Origin: Kiritimatiellia bacterium
Lineage (GTDB): Bacteria > Verrucomicrobiota > Kiritimatiellia > CAIQIC01 > JAGNIJ01
Direction of reading: 5' to 3'
Assembly: GCA_018001225.1 (NCBI GenBank)
Contig: JAGNIJ010000007.1
Location: 1 to 64,000 of the forward strand
DNA length: 64,000 nt
Shown: positions 18,151 to 26,523 of the stretch, in pieces
Layout: every line of letters begins with the position of its first letter
Numbering within the stretch: position 1 is the stretch's first letter
Program-made: the position numbers and the translations under genes
Notes under the pieces: model-generated
What the model saw: the letters and a program-made list of their open reading frames with translations, nothing else
What the model was told of the DNA's origin: nothing
The model's database searches: none

Positions 18151-19011
18151 GTGAAATCGGGACTCCAGACCCTCCTCCTCTTCGTCGACGGCCTCGGCCT
18201 CGGCCCGGACAACGAAAGCAACCCGGTCTTCTCCGGCGCCTGCCCGCGCCTCGCCCGGCTGCTGCGCGAGCAGGCCGTCCCCATCGACGCCGGCCTCGGC
18301 GTCCCGGGCCTGCCCCAGAGCGCCACCGGCCAGACCGCCCTGCTGACCGGCGTCAACGCGCCCGCGCTTATGGGCCGGCACATCGAGGGCCTTCCGGGAC
18401 CGAGCCTCAAGGACATCATCCGGGATCACAACCTGTTGTCCGCGCTCGCCGCGCGCGGCTACCGGGCGACCTTCGCCAACGCCTATTACACCCGCGATAT
18501 CGAGGAGGTCCGCGCTCGCCGCTTCCAGTCCGTCACCACGGTGGCCACGCTGGCGGCCTTCGGCGCGGTGCGGGATGCCGTGGACCTCCTCGCCGGCCGC
18601 GCCGTCTACCAGGACCTCACGCGCCGCTCGCTGCGCGAACGCGGCTATGACGGCCCCCTTGTCACCCCCGCCCGGTCCGCCCGCGACCTCGTGGCCCTCG
18701 CGGGGGAGCACGACTTCACCCTCTTCGAATACTTCCAGACCGACCGCGCCGGCCACAAGGGCGACCCCGACTTCACGCGCCGCGTCTTGTCGGAGTTTGA
18801 CGAGTTCCTCGACGGCGTCCTGGCGTTCCCGGGCGAAGCCCGGCTCTTTCTGATGACCAGCGACCACGGGAACATCGAGGACTCGTCCGCGCGCGTCCAC
18901 ACGGCCAACCCGGTTCCCTTCGTGGCCCTCGGTGCGCATGCCGCGGAACTGCGGAACAAGGTGCGAAGCCTGACGGACATCACCCCCGCGCTGCTGGACC
19001 TGTACGCCTGA
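18151..19011 (+). CDS. Alkaline-phosphatase-superfamily metalloenzyme (phosphoglycerate mutase-like)
   Basis: 286 residues from GTG 18151. LLLFVDGLGLG (residues about 7-17) supplies the first metal-binding Asp. SATGQTALLTGVNA has the nucleophile region, where Thr is in the Ser/Thr position. FFQTDRAGHKGD and TSDHGNIED provide the remaining metal-binding Asp and His residues. This is the pattern of 2,3-bisphosphoglycerate-independent phosphoglycerate mutase and related metalloenzymes, but the protein is about half the length of GpmI and lacks its inserted domain. It is therefore an unassigned member, perhaps a phosphatase or phosphomutase. No partner gene reveals the substrate. TATGTT lies 7 nt before the start, suggesting a leaderless message. 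Confidence 0.78.
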   Translation: MKSGLQTLLLFVDGLGLGPDNESNPVFSGACPRLARLLREQAVPIDAGLGVPGLPQSATGQTALLTGVNAPALMGRHIEGLPGPSLKDIIRDHNLLSALAARGYRATFANAYYTRDIEEVRARRFQSVTTVATLAAFGAVRDAVDLLAGRAVYQDLTRRSLRERGYDGPLVTPARSARDLVALAGEHDFTLFEYFQTDRAGHKGDPDFTRRVLSEFDEFLDGVLAFPGEARLFLMTSDHGNIEDSSARVHTANPVPFVALGAHAAELRNKVRSLTDITPALLDLYA

Positions 19012-19040
19012 TCGGCGCGGGCCTCGGGGGCGAGGCCGCG

Positions 19041-19403
19041 CTACTCCGCGGCCTTCTTCTTGCGGGTCCTCTTCTTGGGCGCAGGTTCCGGTTCGGGCAC
19101 CGGGGCGGACTTCCGGGCCTCGTACAGCGCGGCCCGCTCGGCGGCGGTGGCCCCTTCCAGGATGTTCGAGTAGGTCAGCCGATACGCTTCCTGGAGGCGG
19201 AAGCGGGTCCCCGCGGACAGCGTCTCCCACGTCAGCAGGCGCGGGCCCGCGGGCGTCGTGATTTCCACGCCCTCCGGCTTGACCTGGGAGAGCGCGCCTG
19301 GCGCCGGGACGCCATTGGCCAGGCGGATCTCCTGGGCCCCGGCGGCAGCCAGGTTCAGGCAGATCAATGCCGGAACCAACCAGCGCTGGAAGCGTGCGGA
19401 CAT
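19041..19403 (-). CDS. Small exported protein of unknown function
   Basis: 120 residues with a signal peptide (RWLVPALICLNLAAAGA, cut after AGA). The mature part has EIRLANGVPAPG and a RLTYSNILEGATAAERAALYEAR helix, and ends in a strongly basic tail (PKKRTRKKKAAE). ATG 19403 is chosen because a good promoter sits 23 nt upstream and the signal peptide starts there; the frame runs further upstream only through the antisense of a tRNA. The stop codon lies inside a family B repeat (aggccgcgctactccgcgg). I do not recognise a family. Confidence 0.7.
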   Translation of the reverse strand: MSARFQRWLVPALICLNLAAAGAQEIRLANGVPAPGALSQVKPEGVEITTPAGPRLLTWETLSAGTRFRLQEAYRLTYSNILEGATAAERAALYEARKSAPVPEPEPAPKKRTRKKKAAE

Positions 19404-19425
19404 GGGTCCCTGTTTCCAGCAACCC

Positions 19426-19454
19426 AGTATAATCCGCCCGGCGGCCATTGACAA
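19426..19454 (-). promoter_or_regulatory. Promoter of the small exported protein
   Basis: On the minus strand TTGTCA (19454-19449), a 17-nt spacer and TATACT (19431-19426). This is one of the best sigma-70 matches in the window, and its -35 coincides with the -35 of the divergent tRNA promoter. Confidence 0.6.
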
Positions 19455-19479
19455 GCCATCGGCGATATGCGACTTAAAT
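19448..19479 (+). promoter_or_regulatory. Putative tRNA-Ser promoter
   Basis: A perfect TTGACA (19448-19453) overlaps the -35 of the opposite promoter. The -10 is weaker: CTTAAA or TTAAAT around 19473-19479, spacing 19-20 nt. It lies 22-28 nt before the tRNA. Confidence 0.42.
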
Positions 19480-19500
19480 GACGCTTCTTCAGCGTCCCAT

Positions 19501-19593
19501 GGAAGGGTGGCTGAGTGGTTAAAGGCACCCGACTCGAAATCGGGAGAGCGCCCAAAAAGTGCTCCGTGGGTTCGAATCCCACCCCTTCCGCCA
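19501..19593 (+). tRNA. tRNA-Ser, anticodon CGA, CCA encoded
   Basis: The acceptor stem GGAAGGG pairs with CCCTTCC before the G discriminator and an encoded CCA (19591-19593). The anticodon loop CTCGAAA gives CGA, reading UCG. A long variable arm (gagcgcccaaaaagtgctcc) is typical of class II tRNA-Ser, and the T arm is GTGGGTTCGAATCCCAC. The antisense of this gene produces the well-known spurious RGGIRTHG peptide. Its last 19 nt are repeated three more times downstream in the 137-bp array. Confidence 0.95.
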
Positions 19594-20059
19594 TCATCAA
19601 TCGCTTGGCACCCGTGGGTTCGATTCCGCGCGGCACGGGCAGCCGCGCGGAAGGGCTGCTGCGCGAGCAGCAGCGGGCGAAGCCCCAAGGGCCTCGGGAG
19701 AGGCCCGCAGCAATCCCACCCCTTCCGCCATCATCAATCGCTTGGCAACCGTGGGTTCGATTCCGCGCGGCGCGGGCAGCCGCGCGGAAGGGCTGCTGCG
19801 CGAGCAGCAGCGGGCGAAGCCCCAAGGGCCTCGGGAGAGGCCCGCAGCAATCCCACCCCTTCCGCCATCATCAATCGCTTGGCAACCGTGGGTTCGATTC
19901 CGCGCGGCGCGGGCAGCCGCGCGGAAGGGCTGCTGCGCGAGCAGCAGCGGGCGAAGCCCCAAGGGCCTCGGGAGAGGCCCGCAGCAATCCCACCCCTTCC
20001 GCCATCATCAATCGCTTGGCAACCGTGGGTTCGATTCCGCGCGGCACGGGCAGCCGCGC
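19575..20059 (+). repeat. 137-bp tandem array copying the tRNA-Ser 3' end
   Basis: The last 19 nt of the tRNA (aatcccaccccttccgcca, 19575-19593) recur exactly at 19712, 19849 and 19986, giving a strict 137-bp period and about 3.5 units. The last unit is cut off at 20059. Units differ at only one or two bases. Each unit has three strong stem-loops: CCGCGCGGC with GCCGCGCGG, GCTGCT with AGCAGC, and GGGCCTC with GAGGCCC. Each also has a T-loop-like GGGTTCGATTCC. The array lies on the tRNA transcript strand and stops 45 nt before a convergent gene. It is not CRISPR: there are no unique spacers. Confidence 0.93.
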
Positions 20060-20104
20060 CGGCGTGCAACTCCGCGGCTGCAAGTTTTCGTGAACAGGCC
20101 CAAG

Positions 20105-23100
20105 TCACGGCGTTCCCCGAATTCGGAAAAAGGCGGCCGGATTGGTCATCGGCACGTCGAACAGCAGTGGCCCGTCGTTGGTCAACAGCGGCCAGCCGGG
20201 CGAAAGCCATGAATCGGACGCCGCCAGGTCCGGCGTGGTCTGCAATTCGAATCCCGCGCAGGAGCCCGGCAGGTTGATCCGGGCGAGGGCCCCGGTCCCG
20301 GCGGACTCGATCGCCACGCGCGGTGTGCCGTCCCGCACCTCGACCCGGAGGTTCGTTACCGTGGAGTGGCCCGCGAAATCGGTCAGGGTGCACTGCACCA
20401 CGGACGTCCCCGCCGGGAACAGGCTGCCCGACGGCGGCTCGAACGTCACCGTGACGTCGGGGTCGGCGTCGTCGGTGAACGCGGCCTGGAAATGTACCGG
20501 CGCGCGGTTGGTCGGATCCGAAGCGGGCGTCCACGCCACGAATTGGCCCGGTCCGGTCCATTGCGGCGCCCCGGTATCCGGCGTCGCGCCCGCGGTCGTG
20601 GCGAGCGGGGACATCGCGCTCATGTTGTGCGCGGCGTCGAAACTGAACAGGGCGGCATGGACGACGGCGCTGGTGCCCGGGTCGAGCACCACGCGCTGCA
20701 CGGTCCCGCTCCGCGGCGCGAACGCCGGCCCGATGGCCTGGGCCGCCCACCAGTTGATGGTCAGGCGGTTCGTGGTCGATTCCTCCGTGATGGGGCGGTC
20801 GGCCCACACGATGTGGTAGCGCGCGGCGTCCGGCGGGGCGGTCCATTTCAGCAGGACGAGCCCGCCGCCGGGCACGGCCTTCACGTCCGTGACGGCCGGC
20901 GGCGGCGTGGTGTCGGGACGCGGGGCGGCTTTCGCGTAGAGGTAGTAGCGGCCCTCGAACTGGCCGCCCCACGAGGCGAAGTTGCCGTAGGGCGCTTCGC
21001 CGCCGTCGATGCCGCCGTCCATGAAGTCCTCCAGCTGGGTCCAGTACGCCGTCTTCCCGGTGTGCCCGTAGTACCAGGCCTGCGGGTCCACCAGCGTCAG
21101 CGCGGTTCCGCTGGACGTGCCCTCGCCCCCCTCGCGGGCATTGAAGTAGTAGGGGAAATGACCTTGGCGCAGGTTCCACTCCATGAGCCCGGACAGGTAC
21201 TGGAAGCCCTCGGCGTATCCCTGCGGATCGCTGTGCGCAACTTCTTCCAGGTAGTTGGCCAGGAAACGCATGAGATAGCCGGTTTGAAATCCGCCGCCGG
21301 AAGGCTCGACCGATTCCTTCTGGTCGCCGTAGTACGGATCCTGGTCCGGCCGGAGGCAGTCGCGGATATGCGCGCGCAGCCGCGCCAGCAGGTTGGTGTC
21401 GCCCGTGACGCGCCAGGCCTGCAGGGCGTGCTGCAGGCTGTGCGCCGTCGCGCGGCTGGAGTAGTCGGGCCAGGGATCGAGCCGCTCCAGTCGGACGCGG
21501 CGGAACTCGCCGACAAAACGGTACCAGTCCCGGATCCACGGGTTGCCGGAGGCGAAGTAGGCCTCGGCCACATGGTAGAACCAGCCGTGCTGGTCGTCGC
21601 GCGCGTAGTATACCGGCGCCTCGCCTTCGCCCTCGACGCTCGTGCCGGGAAGCCGCGGCGCCGCCAGCGCCGATACGCCGTGGCCCTCAAAGATCCGCCA
21701 GCACCCGCCACCGTACGGGTTCTCCGTCAGCCGCAGCCGCGGCCAGTCCTCGTCGTGACGGTAATTCGCGATCCACTCCGGCCGCACGTTGAGCTCCGCA
21801 AGGGCCTGGTCCTGGTCGGCGAAGTAGTCGGCGGCGTCGCCGCTCGCCAGCCCGCGGGCCCCGCCGTAGGCCCATCCGCCGGGCGTCGAGGCCCCGCGCC
21901 GGTAGGAGGGCTCCGGGTCGCGGAAGAGGGCCCAGTTGAAGTTGTAGCTCGTGCCGGCGAACGCCGCCGGGTCGTACTCCGGGACCCGGCGGCCGGACGG
22001 TGCCGGCAGGTTGGCCTCGGGCGGCAACACCCCACCGAGATCCAGCGTGGCCGCGGCTTCGCGCTGCCAGCCGCGGTCGGCCAGCGCGACCGGCGGACGC
22101 TGGAACGTGCGCGCGAGCGCGAGCAGGTCCGCGTCCGCGATCCCCGCGCCGTGGAAATACAACAAGCCCTCCTTGACCACGTGCTGCATGTCCTCCAGCC
22201 AGAACAACGCGTTCGTGCCGAATTGCGGGGGCTCCGCCGCGCTGTGCTGGAAGAACTGGCGGCTCCACGACGGGAACAGCTGGAGGGACACCACGTTCTG
22301 CGTATCCACGCCCAACCCGTTCGGCCAGGTCTCCCAGAACAGCCGGAGCATGATCGCCACGCCGCGCCGCCCGTCGCGCACGTCCAGCACCCCCTCCGCC
22401 CCCGCGCCGTTGGGGAAGTTGGTCGCGTACAGGGCCGCGCTGTCCGACCCGCGCCGCACCGTCATGGCCGAGTGCGATTCCTGGGCCTGGAATAGCCCGT
22501 GCCGGTTGGTCGCCGTGAACGGGGCCGCGCGCCCGATGCCCGCCCGGACGACCGCGCCGGTGTCCAGGTTCAGCGGGAAGCACACGCGCATGTCCTTGAA
22601 ATAGAGCGGCCACGAGCGCGCCGCGTTCTTCGCCGAGTTCTGGAGCTGGTAATCGATCTTCAGGAAGGGCTGGCCCGCGTAGGCGTACAGGCGGGCCGCG
22701 AAGCCGTGCCGGTGGTCGTTGGTCGCGAAGAATACGGCCGGTTCCTCCAGGCGGATCACCGCCCGGAGCGGACCGGCCTCCTCGACGGTCACGGCCAGGT
22801 TGGTGCGATCCGCGTCGCGCTGGACCGGCCCCGCGAAGTCGAGCGGCGTGAGCTGGCCGCCGTGGCCGGACCCCGGCGAGATGATCGCTTCGGCCCCGGA
22901 GAACTGCCCGTCTCCGTCCTGGTCCAGCCATACGGATTCCAGGAGCGCCCCGCGCTGCCGGGAGACGACGCACCGGAGCGGCCCGGTGGTGATCGTGATA
23001 TTGGTGGCGGTCTCGGCCACGGTCACGGCCTGGGTGGGAAGCCGCGGGGTTCCCTCCTCCAGGGTCACGACGCGGTTGCTCCACGCGGGCAGGTCAGGCT

Positions 23101-23380
23101 GGAAATGGACCAGCAGGTGCCGCAGGCTCCCGTCGCCCGGCCAGCGCCCGAGGACCTCGCACTGGACCGGCAGCGCGCCTCCGTCCTCCCCGCGCAGGGC
23201 GAAGGCCCCGGTGTTGGTGGACAGGCCCCGCGGCAGGGGAACGACCGCCGACGCCGGAAAGCCGGCCGCATGCTCCCCGGCGCACTCCATGACGCGGATC
23301 GGGATGGTGACAGAGCGGCCTTCCGCCGCGAGCAGCATCGCGCCGGCCAGGGCGGCGGCATGTAACAGGGCCGATCGCAT
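20105..23380 (-). CDS. Exported exo-rhamnogalacturonan-lyase-like protein (RIFT barrel, PcRGLX/YetA type)
   Basis: About 1091 residues with a signal peptide (MRSALLHAAALAGAMLLAAEG). The N-terminal domain (VTIPIRVMECAGEHAAGFPA, then VPLPRGLSTNTGAF) matches the RIFT barrel. A beta sandwich and a long helical toroid (WYRFVGEFRRVRLERLDPWP, HSLQHALQAW) follow, the order in PcRGLX/YetA proteins. After residue 790 come an FN3-like domain, a HYR-like domain and the shared C-terminal module. ATG 23380 is used; ATG 23392 is four codons upstream. It diverges from lacI with an operator in between. Activity on a pectic or other uronic polymer is inferred from the family. Confidence 0.82.
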   Translation of the reverse strand: MRSALLHAAALAGAMLLAAEGRSVTIPIRVMECAGEHAAGFPASAVVPLPRGLSTNTGAFALRGEDGGALPVQCEVLGRWPGDGSLRHLLVHFQPDLPAWSNRVVTLEEGTPRLPTQAVTVAETATNITITTGPLRCVVSRQRGALLESVWLDQDGDGQFSGAEAIISPGSGHGGQLTPLDFAGPVQRDADRTNLAVTVEEAGPLRAVIRLEEPAVFFATNDHRHGFAARLYAYAGQPFLKIDYQLQNSAKNAARSWPLYFKDMRVCFPLNLDTGAVVRAGIGRAAPFTATNRHGLFQAQESHSAMTVRRGSDSAALYATNFPNGAGAEGVLDVRDGRRGVAIMLRLFWETWPNGLGVDTQNVVSLQLFPSWSRQFFQHSAAEPPQFGTNALFWLEDMQHVVKEGLLYFHGAGIADADLLALARTFQRPPVALADRGWQREAAATLDLGGVLPPEANLPAPSGRRVPEYDPAAFAGTSYNFNWALFRDPEPSYRRGASTPGGWAYGGARGLASGDAADYFADQDQALAELNVRPEWIANYRHDEDWPRLRLTENPYGGGCWRIFEGHGVSALAAPRLPGTSVEGEGEAPVYYARDDQHGWFYHVAEAYFASGNPWIRDWYRFVGEFRRVRLERLDPWPDYSSRATAHSLQHALQAWRVTGDTNLLARLRAHIRDCLRPDQDPYYGDQKESVEPSGGGFQTGYLMRFLANYLEEVAHSDPQGYAEGFQYLSGLMEWNLRQGHFPYYFNAREGGEGTSSGTALTLVDPQAWYYGHTGKTAYWTQLEDFMDGGIDGGEAPYGNFASWGGQFEGRYYLYAKAAPRPDTTPPPAVTDVKAVPGGGLVLLKWTAPPDAARYHIVWADRPITEESTTNRLTINWWAAQAIGPAFAPRSGTVQRVVLDPGTSAVVHAALFSFDAAHNMSAMSPLATTAGATPDTGAPQWTGPGQFVAWTPASDPTNRAPVHFQAAFTDDADPDVTVTFEPPSGSLFPAGTSVVQCTLTDFAGHSTVTNLRVEVRDGTPRVAIESAGTGALARINLPGSCAGFELQTTPDLAASDSWLSPGWPLLTNDGPLLFDVPMTNPAAFFRIRGTP

Positions 23381-23462
23381 GGGGATATACATACACCGAT
23401 CGGGCCGGGCGCGGCAGGACAAACCTTTTGGCTCGCCGGACTTGAATTCAGGTGTCCATTCC

Positions 23463-23484
23463 TTTGCGCAACCGGTTGTACAAA
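23463..23484. promoter_or_regulatory. Probable LacI-family operator
   Basis: The 22-nt sequence pairs 9 of 11 positions around a central CCGG: tttgcgcaaccggttgta followed by caaa. Size and CG-centred symmetry are typical of LacI/GalR operators. It covers the -35 of the lacI promoter, so the repressor would control its own operon and possibly the divergent lyase gene. Confidence 0.72.
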
Positions 23485-23505
23485 CGGGGGCGGACGGGGT
23501 AGGAT
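23476..23505 (+). promoter_or_regulatory. Putative promoter of the lacI-GH31-GH66 operon
   Basis: TTGTAC (23476-23481), an 18-nt spacer and TAGGAT (23500-23505). The right half of the operator palindrome contains the -35. Confidence 0.5.
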
Positions 23506-23536
23506 GTGTTTCGACGGGAAGGGGAGGCGCGGGCCC

Positions 23537-24559
23537 ATGACCTTGCAGGAAATAGCGCGGCTGGCCGGGACGACGAAGAGCACCGTCAGCCGGGTGCTCT
23601 CGGACAGCCCCCGCATCTCGGATGAAACCAAGGCCCGGGTCAACGCCATTGTCCGGGAACACGACTTCCAGCCGAATTACCTGGCCCGCGCCCTCGCCCG
23701 CGGCCGGACCGGCACCCTCGGCGTCCTCGCGAGCAACATCAGCAGCGGGTTCTTCGCCGAGGTCATGCGCGGCATGGATATCGCCGCGGGCCGGAACCGC
23801 GGCCACCTCCTGGTCTCCATCGCCCACGGCGACGAGGATTATTTCAGCCTCTTCGACGACCTGCTGACCAACGGGCAGGTGGACGGCCTCGTGGCGATCG
23901 ATCCGCCGATGGCGATCTTCGGCCGGGCCCTGGCGCCCGGCCACCGGCCGCTCGTGCTCTGCGCCGCGCGTCCCCCGGACCGCGCTCGGACCTGGGACGC
24001 CGTGGACAGCGTAACCGTGGACAACGCGCGGGGCATGGGCCGGCTCGTGGCGCACCTGGCCGGGCGGGGGGCGCGTGACATCGTCCATCTCGCCGGCCCC
24101 CGCAATAACTTCGATGCGCGCCAGCGCCGCGCCGCCTTCATGAGCGCCGCGCGGCGGCTCCGGATCCCGAAGTGGCGCGTCCTCGACGGGCACCTGATCC
24201 GCGAGGATGGGCGGGACGCGATCCGGAAGTATTTCACGGCGAAAGGCCGCCGGCCCGGTGCCTTCGTGGCCTTCAACGATTCCGTCGCGCTCGGCGTGCT
24301 CGCGGAAATCCGGAACGGTGCGCGCCGCCGGATCGCGGTGACGGGCTGGGATAACACACCGGCGGCGGAGGCGCTCGACCTGACTTCGGTGGAGATGCCG
24401 CTGACCCGGTTGGGCGAGATGTCGGCGCGCCTGCTGCTGGATCGCGTGGAGCATGAAGCCTCCGCGAAAGCGCCGGGGCGGCATGTCATTCTGGATTTGG
24501 AGTTGAAGCTGCGCAAATCCTCGCGCCTCTCCGCGGGGAGGAAAGGCGGGATCCGATGA
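23537..24559 (+). CDS. LacI family transcriptional regulator
   Basis: 340 residues. The N-terminal helix-turn-helix is TLQEIARLAGTTKSTVSRVL with the SDSPRISDETKARV hinge, and the sugar-binding domain follows (VLASNISSGFFAEVMRGM, AFNDSVALGVLAEIR). ATG 23537 is chosen because the helix-turn-helix starts there and GGGGAGG lies about 10 nt upstream. The gene overlaps GH31 by ATGA, so the regulator is first in the operon it most likely controls. The effector is presumably a breakdown product of the glucan cut by the two downstream enzymes. Confidence 0.93.
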   Translation: MTLQEIARLAGTTKSTVSRVLSDSPRISDETKARVNAIVREHDFQPNYLARALARGRTGTLGVLASNISSGFFAEVMRGMDIAAGRNRGHLLVSIAHGDEDYFSLFDDLLTNGQVDGLVAIDPPMAIFGRALAPGHRPLVLCAARPPDRARTWDAVDSVTVDNARGMGRLVAHLAGRGARDIVHLAGPRNNFDARQRRAAFMSAARRLRIPKWRVLDGHLIREDGRDAIRKYFTAKGRRPGAFVAFNDSVALGVLAEIRNGARRRIAVTGWDNTPAAEALDLTSVEMPLTRLGEMSARLLLDRVEHEASAKAPGRHVILDLELKLRKSSRLSAGRKGGIR

Positions 24560-26523
24560 GCATGGCCAACGGGCCGGCGTGGGCCGCGGCATTTCTTCTG
24601 GCGGGAGCCATTTCGTCGTCGGGAGCGGGTTCGCTTCGCGCTGTTTTCGGGGATCTGGCCGTCACCGTGACGCCGGCGGGCCCGGACGTCTACCGGTTCG
24701 ACGTGGCGCCGGCGGCGGACGAGGCCGGGCCCCTGGAGCCGGGACCAGCGGTCCTGGCTACAGGAGAGGGGCAGGCGGAAATACATTGGAAGGACGGCTG
24801 GCTGGAGGCAAGACGCGGGGACGCCGCGCCGCTCTGGCGCGGGCGGCTGTCCGTGCTGAAGGAGTACGGCCGCGCGAACGTGCCAGGCACGCGGCTGGAG
24901 TGGGAGGCCGCGCCGGGCGAGGCGCTTTATGGGCTCGGCCAGCGTTTCAGCGGGCTCAACGTCGCCGGGAAGATCGTGGACATGTGGATCCGCGACGTGC
25001 CGGGGCAGGGCGAGGCGAGCTACTTCTGCACGCCGGTCTTGTTCAGCAGTTCCGGCTACGCCCTCTTTGCCGTCGACAACCCCGAGGGCGCGTTTGCCCT
25101 CAATCCGCTGGGCCAGGGCCTGAACCGCTACGACCGCGCGGGCCGGGAGTGGACCTTCTACCTCGCCTTCGCGCCCACGCTGAAGGAACTCGTGCTGAAG
25201 CGCGCCTCCATCCAGGGCCCGTTCCGCGGCGTGCCGGACTGGGCCTGGGGGCCGTGGATCAGCCGTAACAGCTACGAGAACCAGGGCGAGGCGGAGGAGG
25301 CCATCCGGGGCATGACGGAGCGCGGCCTTCCCGTGTCCGCCATTGTCCTCGAAGCCTGGAAGGGGCCGTACGAAACGGGGGAGTTCAACCGGTTCGCGCA
25401 TGGCGGGTGGAGGGAGCTGGACCGTTACTTCGCCCTCTGCCGGGAGCACGGCATTCGCACCGTCCTCTGGCAGGTCCCCGTCATCCCGCCCTCGCATCCC
25501 GGAATCGAGGATCTGGCCGCGGCCGGGATGTTCGTTCGGCAGCCGGACGGTTCGGTGAGCTGGCGCCGCGAATGGCTCGCGGGCATGGCGAACATCGATT
25601 TCACGCGGCCGGAAGCGGTGGCGTGGTGGAAGGACCAGCAGCGCGACGCCCTGCGGCTCGGCGCGCGCGGGTTCAAGGCCGACGACGGCGAGGACATCAA
25701 GGCCGATGACGTCTTCTCGGACGGCCGGCGTGGCTGGCAGTTGCACAACGAGTATTCCACGCTGTACGCGCAGGCCCTGTACGGCCTGTTCGACGAGGAG
25801 GGCGTGGACGGGATGCTGTGGTGCCGCAGCGCCAGCCTGGGCTGCGAGCGCACGCCCGGGCTCTGGGCGGGCGACCAGTACGCCAACTGGGAGCAGTATC
25901 GCTCGTTGCTTCCCGCGGGCTTGAGCGCGGGCGTGAGCGGCGCGCCGTTCTGGAGCCACGACATCGGCGGCTACATCGGCGATCCCTCTCCCGAGCTCTA
26001 CATACGCTGGCTCCAGTTCGGCGCGTTCAGCCCGTTCATGCAGTACCACGGCATCAAGCCGCGCGAGCCGTGGCTGTTCGGGCCGGAGGCGGAAGCCGCG
26101 TATAAGCTGCTGGCCCATCTCCGGATGAACCTGAAGCCGACACTGATCGAGCTCGGTCGCGAGGCGGCGGCGACGGGGATGCCGATCATGCGCCCGATGA
26201 TCCTGGAATTTCCGGACGATCCGCGTTTCCTGGCGGAGGATTCGCAGTACATGCTCGGCCCGGATCTGCTCGTCGCGCCGATCTTCCAGGAGGGCGCGGC
26301 GAAACGGATCGTCAAGTTCCCCGCCGGCCGCTGGCGGCACCTGCTGTCGCCGACGATCCACGAGGGGCCGGCGGACATCGAGATCACGTGCGGCCTCGTG
26401 GACGCCCCGGTCTACGTCCGCGAAGGCGCGCGGCTGAAAGCACAGTTGGCCCGGGGCGCCGCCCTGGGCCACTGGTCGCCCGACGCGCCGGTTCGCGAGC
26501 TCCGATTCAGCCGACGACCATGA
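24556..26523 (+). CDS. Glycoside hydrolase family 31 (alpha-glucosidase/alpha-xylosidase type)
   Basis: 655 residues with a weak signal peptide. The N-terminal galactose-mutarotase-like region contains LYGLGQRFSGLN. The catalytic barrel shows ARGFKADDGEDIK, where the first Asp after KA is the family nucleophile (consensus KxDxGE), and the GLWAGDQYANW segment holds the acid/base Asp. WSHDIGGYIG and FSPFMQYHG are also typical. It overlaps lacI and the GH66 gene by ATGA at each end. With GH66 next to it, it probably trims isomaltooligosaccharides from dextran-like glucan. Xylose side-chain removal remains possible; the family covers both. Confidence 0.92.
   Translation: MSMANGPAWAAAFLLAGAISSSGAGSLRAVFGDLAVTVTPAGPDVYRFDVAPAADEAGPLEPGPAVLATGEGQAEIHWKDGWLEARRGDAAPLWRGRLSVLKEYGRANVPGTRLEWEAAPGEALYGLGQRFSGLNVAGKIVDMWIRDVPGQGEASYFCTPVLFSSSGYALFAVDNPEGAFALNPLGQGLNRYDRAGREWTFYLAFAPTLKELVLKRASIQGPFRGVPDWAWGPWISRNSYENQGEAEEAIRGMTERGLPVSAIVLEAWKGPYETGEFNRFAHGGWRELDRYFALCREHGIRTVLWQVPVIPPSHPGIEDLAAAGMFVRQPDGSVSWRREWLAGMANIDFTRPEAVAWWKDQQRDALRLGARGFKADDGEDIKADDVFSDGRRGWQLHNEYSTLYAQALYGLFDEEGVDGMLWCRSASLGCERTPGLWAGDQYANWEQYRSLLPAGLSAGVSGAPFWSHDIGGYIGDPSPELYIRWLQFGAFSPFMQYHGIKPREPWLFGPEAEAAYKLLAHLRMNLKPTLIELGREAAATGMPIMRPMILEFPDDPRFLAEDSQYMLGPDLLVAPIFQEGAAKRIVKFPAGRWRHLLSPTIHEGPADIEITCGLVDAPVYVREGARLKAQLARGAALGHWSPDAPVRELRFSRRP

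Noticed and set aside
14073..18419. 1448-codon open frame on the minus strand
   Set aside because: It is antisense to exosortase, EpsI, the DUF2723 gene and part of the metalloenzyme gene, all of which have clear motifs. Long antisense frames are expected at this GC content, and its translation is low-complexity.
19364..19825. Frames containing RGGIRTHG or GVGFEPTEH next to the tRNA
   Set aside because: These are translations of tRNA-Ser antisense, a well-known annotation artefact.
19590..20004. Prophage or genomic-island attachment sites at tRNA-Ser
   Set aside because: The duplicated tRNA ends are only 137 bp apart and no integrase gene is in the window. The tandem array explains them better.
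19575..20059. CRISPR array
   Set aside because: The whole 137-bp unit repeats and there are no unique spacers or cas genes.
19559..20277. Arg-rich open frames across the 137-bp array as protein-coding genes
   Set aside because: The unit length is not a multiple of 3, so all frames stay open by composition. No start signal is seen. They are kept only as a possibility in the array finding.
23381..24592. 400-residue N-terminal extension of the RIFT-barrel protein
   Set aside because: It is antisense to lacI, and the signal peptide begins at 23380.
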